From NCBI GenBank assembly GCA_021801025.1, contig JAJYYK010000003.1:62001-126000 (forward strand): 64,000 bases of DNA. Direction: 5' to 3'. The stretch comes from Pseudomonadota bacterium. Its GTDB lineage: Bacteria; Pseudomonadota; Gammaproteobacteria; Burkholderiales; Sulfuriferulaceae. Each line of letters starts with the position of its first letter. Position 1 is the first letter of the stretch. The notes beneath the pieces are model-generated. The model made no database searches, was not told where the DNA came from, and was given only the letters and a program-made list of their open reading frames with translations. A program made the position numbers and the translations under genes. Positions 62,979 to 64,000 of the stretch are shown piece after piece.

Positions 62979-64000
62979 TTAACCCCAAGAACGACCAGTC
63001 CGTGCATTACCCGTTCGGTTTCCAGTCGCTGGACGTGCGGCACGCTCATCTGAAGAACGTCGTGGAGCAACCTCCACATTACCATTCACTTCACGCTCAT
63101 GTCCCGATGCACGGCCTTGACTTAAGCCCAGAGATTGACCGGCAGAGCGTTCCTGACTGGCAGGACGGCCCTGGCCCCATGATTGACCGGCTGAACGTTC
63201 CTGACCGGCAGGACGGCCCTGACCCCAAGACTGCCCACCTGAGCGTTCCTGACTGGCAGGACGGCCCTGACCCCATGATTGACCAGCTGAAGAACGATCC
63301 TGACCGGCAGGACGGCCCTGACCCCAAGACTGCCCACCCGAGCGATCCTGCCCAGCAGGGCGGCCCTGACCCATCGTTTCATTGCCAGCACGTTCCTGAT
63401 TGCCACGATTATCGTTGTATGAACGCGCTTCACGCGGGGCACCAAAATCACCCCCACCGCGCTGCTCGCGTTGTTGACCGTAACCCGAACGCGGCTGATC
63501 ATTGCGGCCATAACCACCACGGTGCTGGCCACCTTCCGGGCGACCACGTCCGCTTGGCGCACCGCTACGCGGCTTGAATTTGGGTTCCAAACCTTCAATC
63601 ACTTGTACAGGAATGTTTTGTCCCGTGAATCGCTCAATGCGTTTCAATTGCAAAGCATCACGTGGACTGGCCAATGACACAGCAATACCATGTGCACCTG
63701 CACGGCCCGTACGACCAATCCGGTGCACGTAATCTTCAGGATTTTTTGGTAAATCATAGTTAATCACATGCGTAACACCTGGCACATCCAGGCCGCGCGC
63801 AGCCACATCAGTGGCTACCAGCAAACGTAAATTGCCGTGCCGCATTTGGGTAATCGTGCGTGTCCGCGCGCTTTGATGCATATCACCGTGTAACGCGGCG
63901 ACTTTATGACCTGCCGCAGACAAATCATCAGCCAGGCTGTCTGCATCACGTTTCGTTGCTGTGAAGATAATCGCCTGATTAATATCAACATCATTAATCA
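62979..64000 (-). CDS. DEAD-box RNA helicase, RhlE type, C-terminal part (5' end outside the window)
   Basis: The frame is open from the window edge. It starts within helicase domain 2 (INQAIIFTATKRDADSLADDL), then AALHGDMHQSARTRTITQMR, LLVATDVAARGLDVPGVTHVINYDLPKNPEDYVHRIGRTGRAG (motifs V and VI), and ends in a 200-residue tail rich in Gly, Arg, Gln and Ser with tandem repeats. RhlE-like helicases remodel rRNA and mRNA. The tail is an RNA-binding, disordered region. Domain 1 with the DEAD box is not visible. Confidence 0.93.
   Translation of the reverse strand, partial: INDVDINQAIIFTATKRDADSLADDLSAAGHKVAALHGDMHQSARTRTITQMRHGNLRLLVATDVAARGLDVPGVTHVINYDLPKNPEDYVHRIGRTGRAGAHGIAVSLASPRDALQLKRIERFTGQNIPVQVIEGLEPKFKPRSGAPSGRGRPEGGQHRGGYGRNDQPRSGYGQQREQRGGGDFGAPREARSYNDNRGNQERAGNETMGQGRPAGQDRSGGQSWGQGRPAGQDRSSAGQSWGQGRPASQERSGGQSWGQGRPAGQERSAGQSWGQGRPASQERSAGQSLGLSQGRASGHEREVNGNVEVAPRRSSDERAARPATGNRTGNARTGRSWG
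63129..63371 (-). repeat. five tandem 48-bp repeats in the helicase tail
   Basis: The units encode GQGRPA[GS]Q[DE]RS-GQSW of 16 residues (one unit has 17). DNA conservation between units is high, suggesting recent expansion by slippage; copy number may vary among strains. Confidence 0.88.

Noticed and set aside
63129-63371. Regular repeats that could suggest a CRISPR array
   Set aside because: The repeats are in frame, contiguous, without unique spacers, and lie in the helicase tail.

Overview
The window looks like chromosomal DNA of a betaproteobacterium, most plausibly an autotrophic member of the Nitrosomonadales/Gallionellaceae type. The evidence is the gene orders sigma factor-DUF3619-DUF3106, gloB-methyltransferase-rnhA and prfB-lysS, the MSHA pilus genes, a CbbQ/CbbO RuBisCO-activase pair, and a monoheme cytochrome-porin next to a cytochrome c4. 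Base composition is about half G+C by eye. The assignment is inferred from gene content only; no rRNA or tRNA gene was found.

Region 1 (1-1.6 kb) is accessory DNA: an IS200/IS605 TnpA with its right-end hairpins, a decayed copy of a PaaA2-type antitoxin gene, a DUF4160/DUF2442 pair, and an intact PaaA2-type antitoxin with no toxin beside it. Region 2 (1.8-12.3 kb) is part of an MSHA (type IVa-like) pilus locus: a large MshQ-like adhesin, then mshI, a pilN-like gene, mshJ, K, L, M and N in a tightly coupled operon. The assembly ATPase (mshE), platform protein (mshG) and pilins are missing here and must lie elsewhere if the pilus is made.

Region 3 (12.3-24 kb) is mixed housekeeping: wrbA, a DUF2934 protein, a nitroreductase, HIRAN and DsrE proteins, purL with a NifU-like protein, an ECF sigma/DUF3619/DUF3106 operon, sppA, gph and rluC. 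Region 4 (24-36.3 kb) holds rne with a 0.7-kb leader, rdgC, a RIO1 kinase, uup, rnhA, a YafS-like methyltransferase, gloB and an MltD-like transglycosylase. Region 5 (36.3-41 kb) has a lipoprotein cytochrome c4 and a cytochrome-porin fusion (probable extracellular electron transfer or redox function), an aldo-keto reductase and a barstar-like protein.

Region 6 (41-54.7 kb) carries phoH, bcp, smr, trxB, ftsK-lolA-rarA, an XPF/ERCC4-type nuclease with a small coiled-coil neighbour, a SemiSWEET, lysS, prfB with its programmed +1 frameshift, and a TSUP permease. Region 7 (54.7-64 kb) has a short inverted-repeat element, cbbO-cbbQ with an unknown third gene, a tsaB-rimI-holD-like operon, a SUMF1-domain protein without catalytic cysteines, ppa, a nested-palindrome element, and the 3' part of a DEAD-box helicase with a repetitive Gly/Arg tail.

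The most unusual signals outside the genes are a family of dispersed, intergenic hairpin elements, two of which share an identical loop and flanks while their 12-bp stems differ by fully compensated changes, and two short terminal-inverted-repeat elements. Among genes, the cbbQO-plus-unknown operon, the helicase-less XPF nuclease, and the HolD-like gene next to rimI are the best leads.
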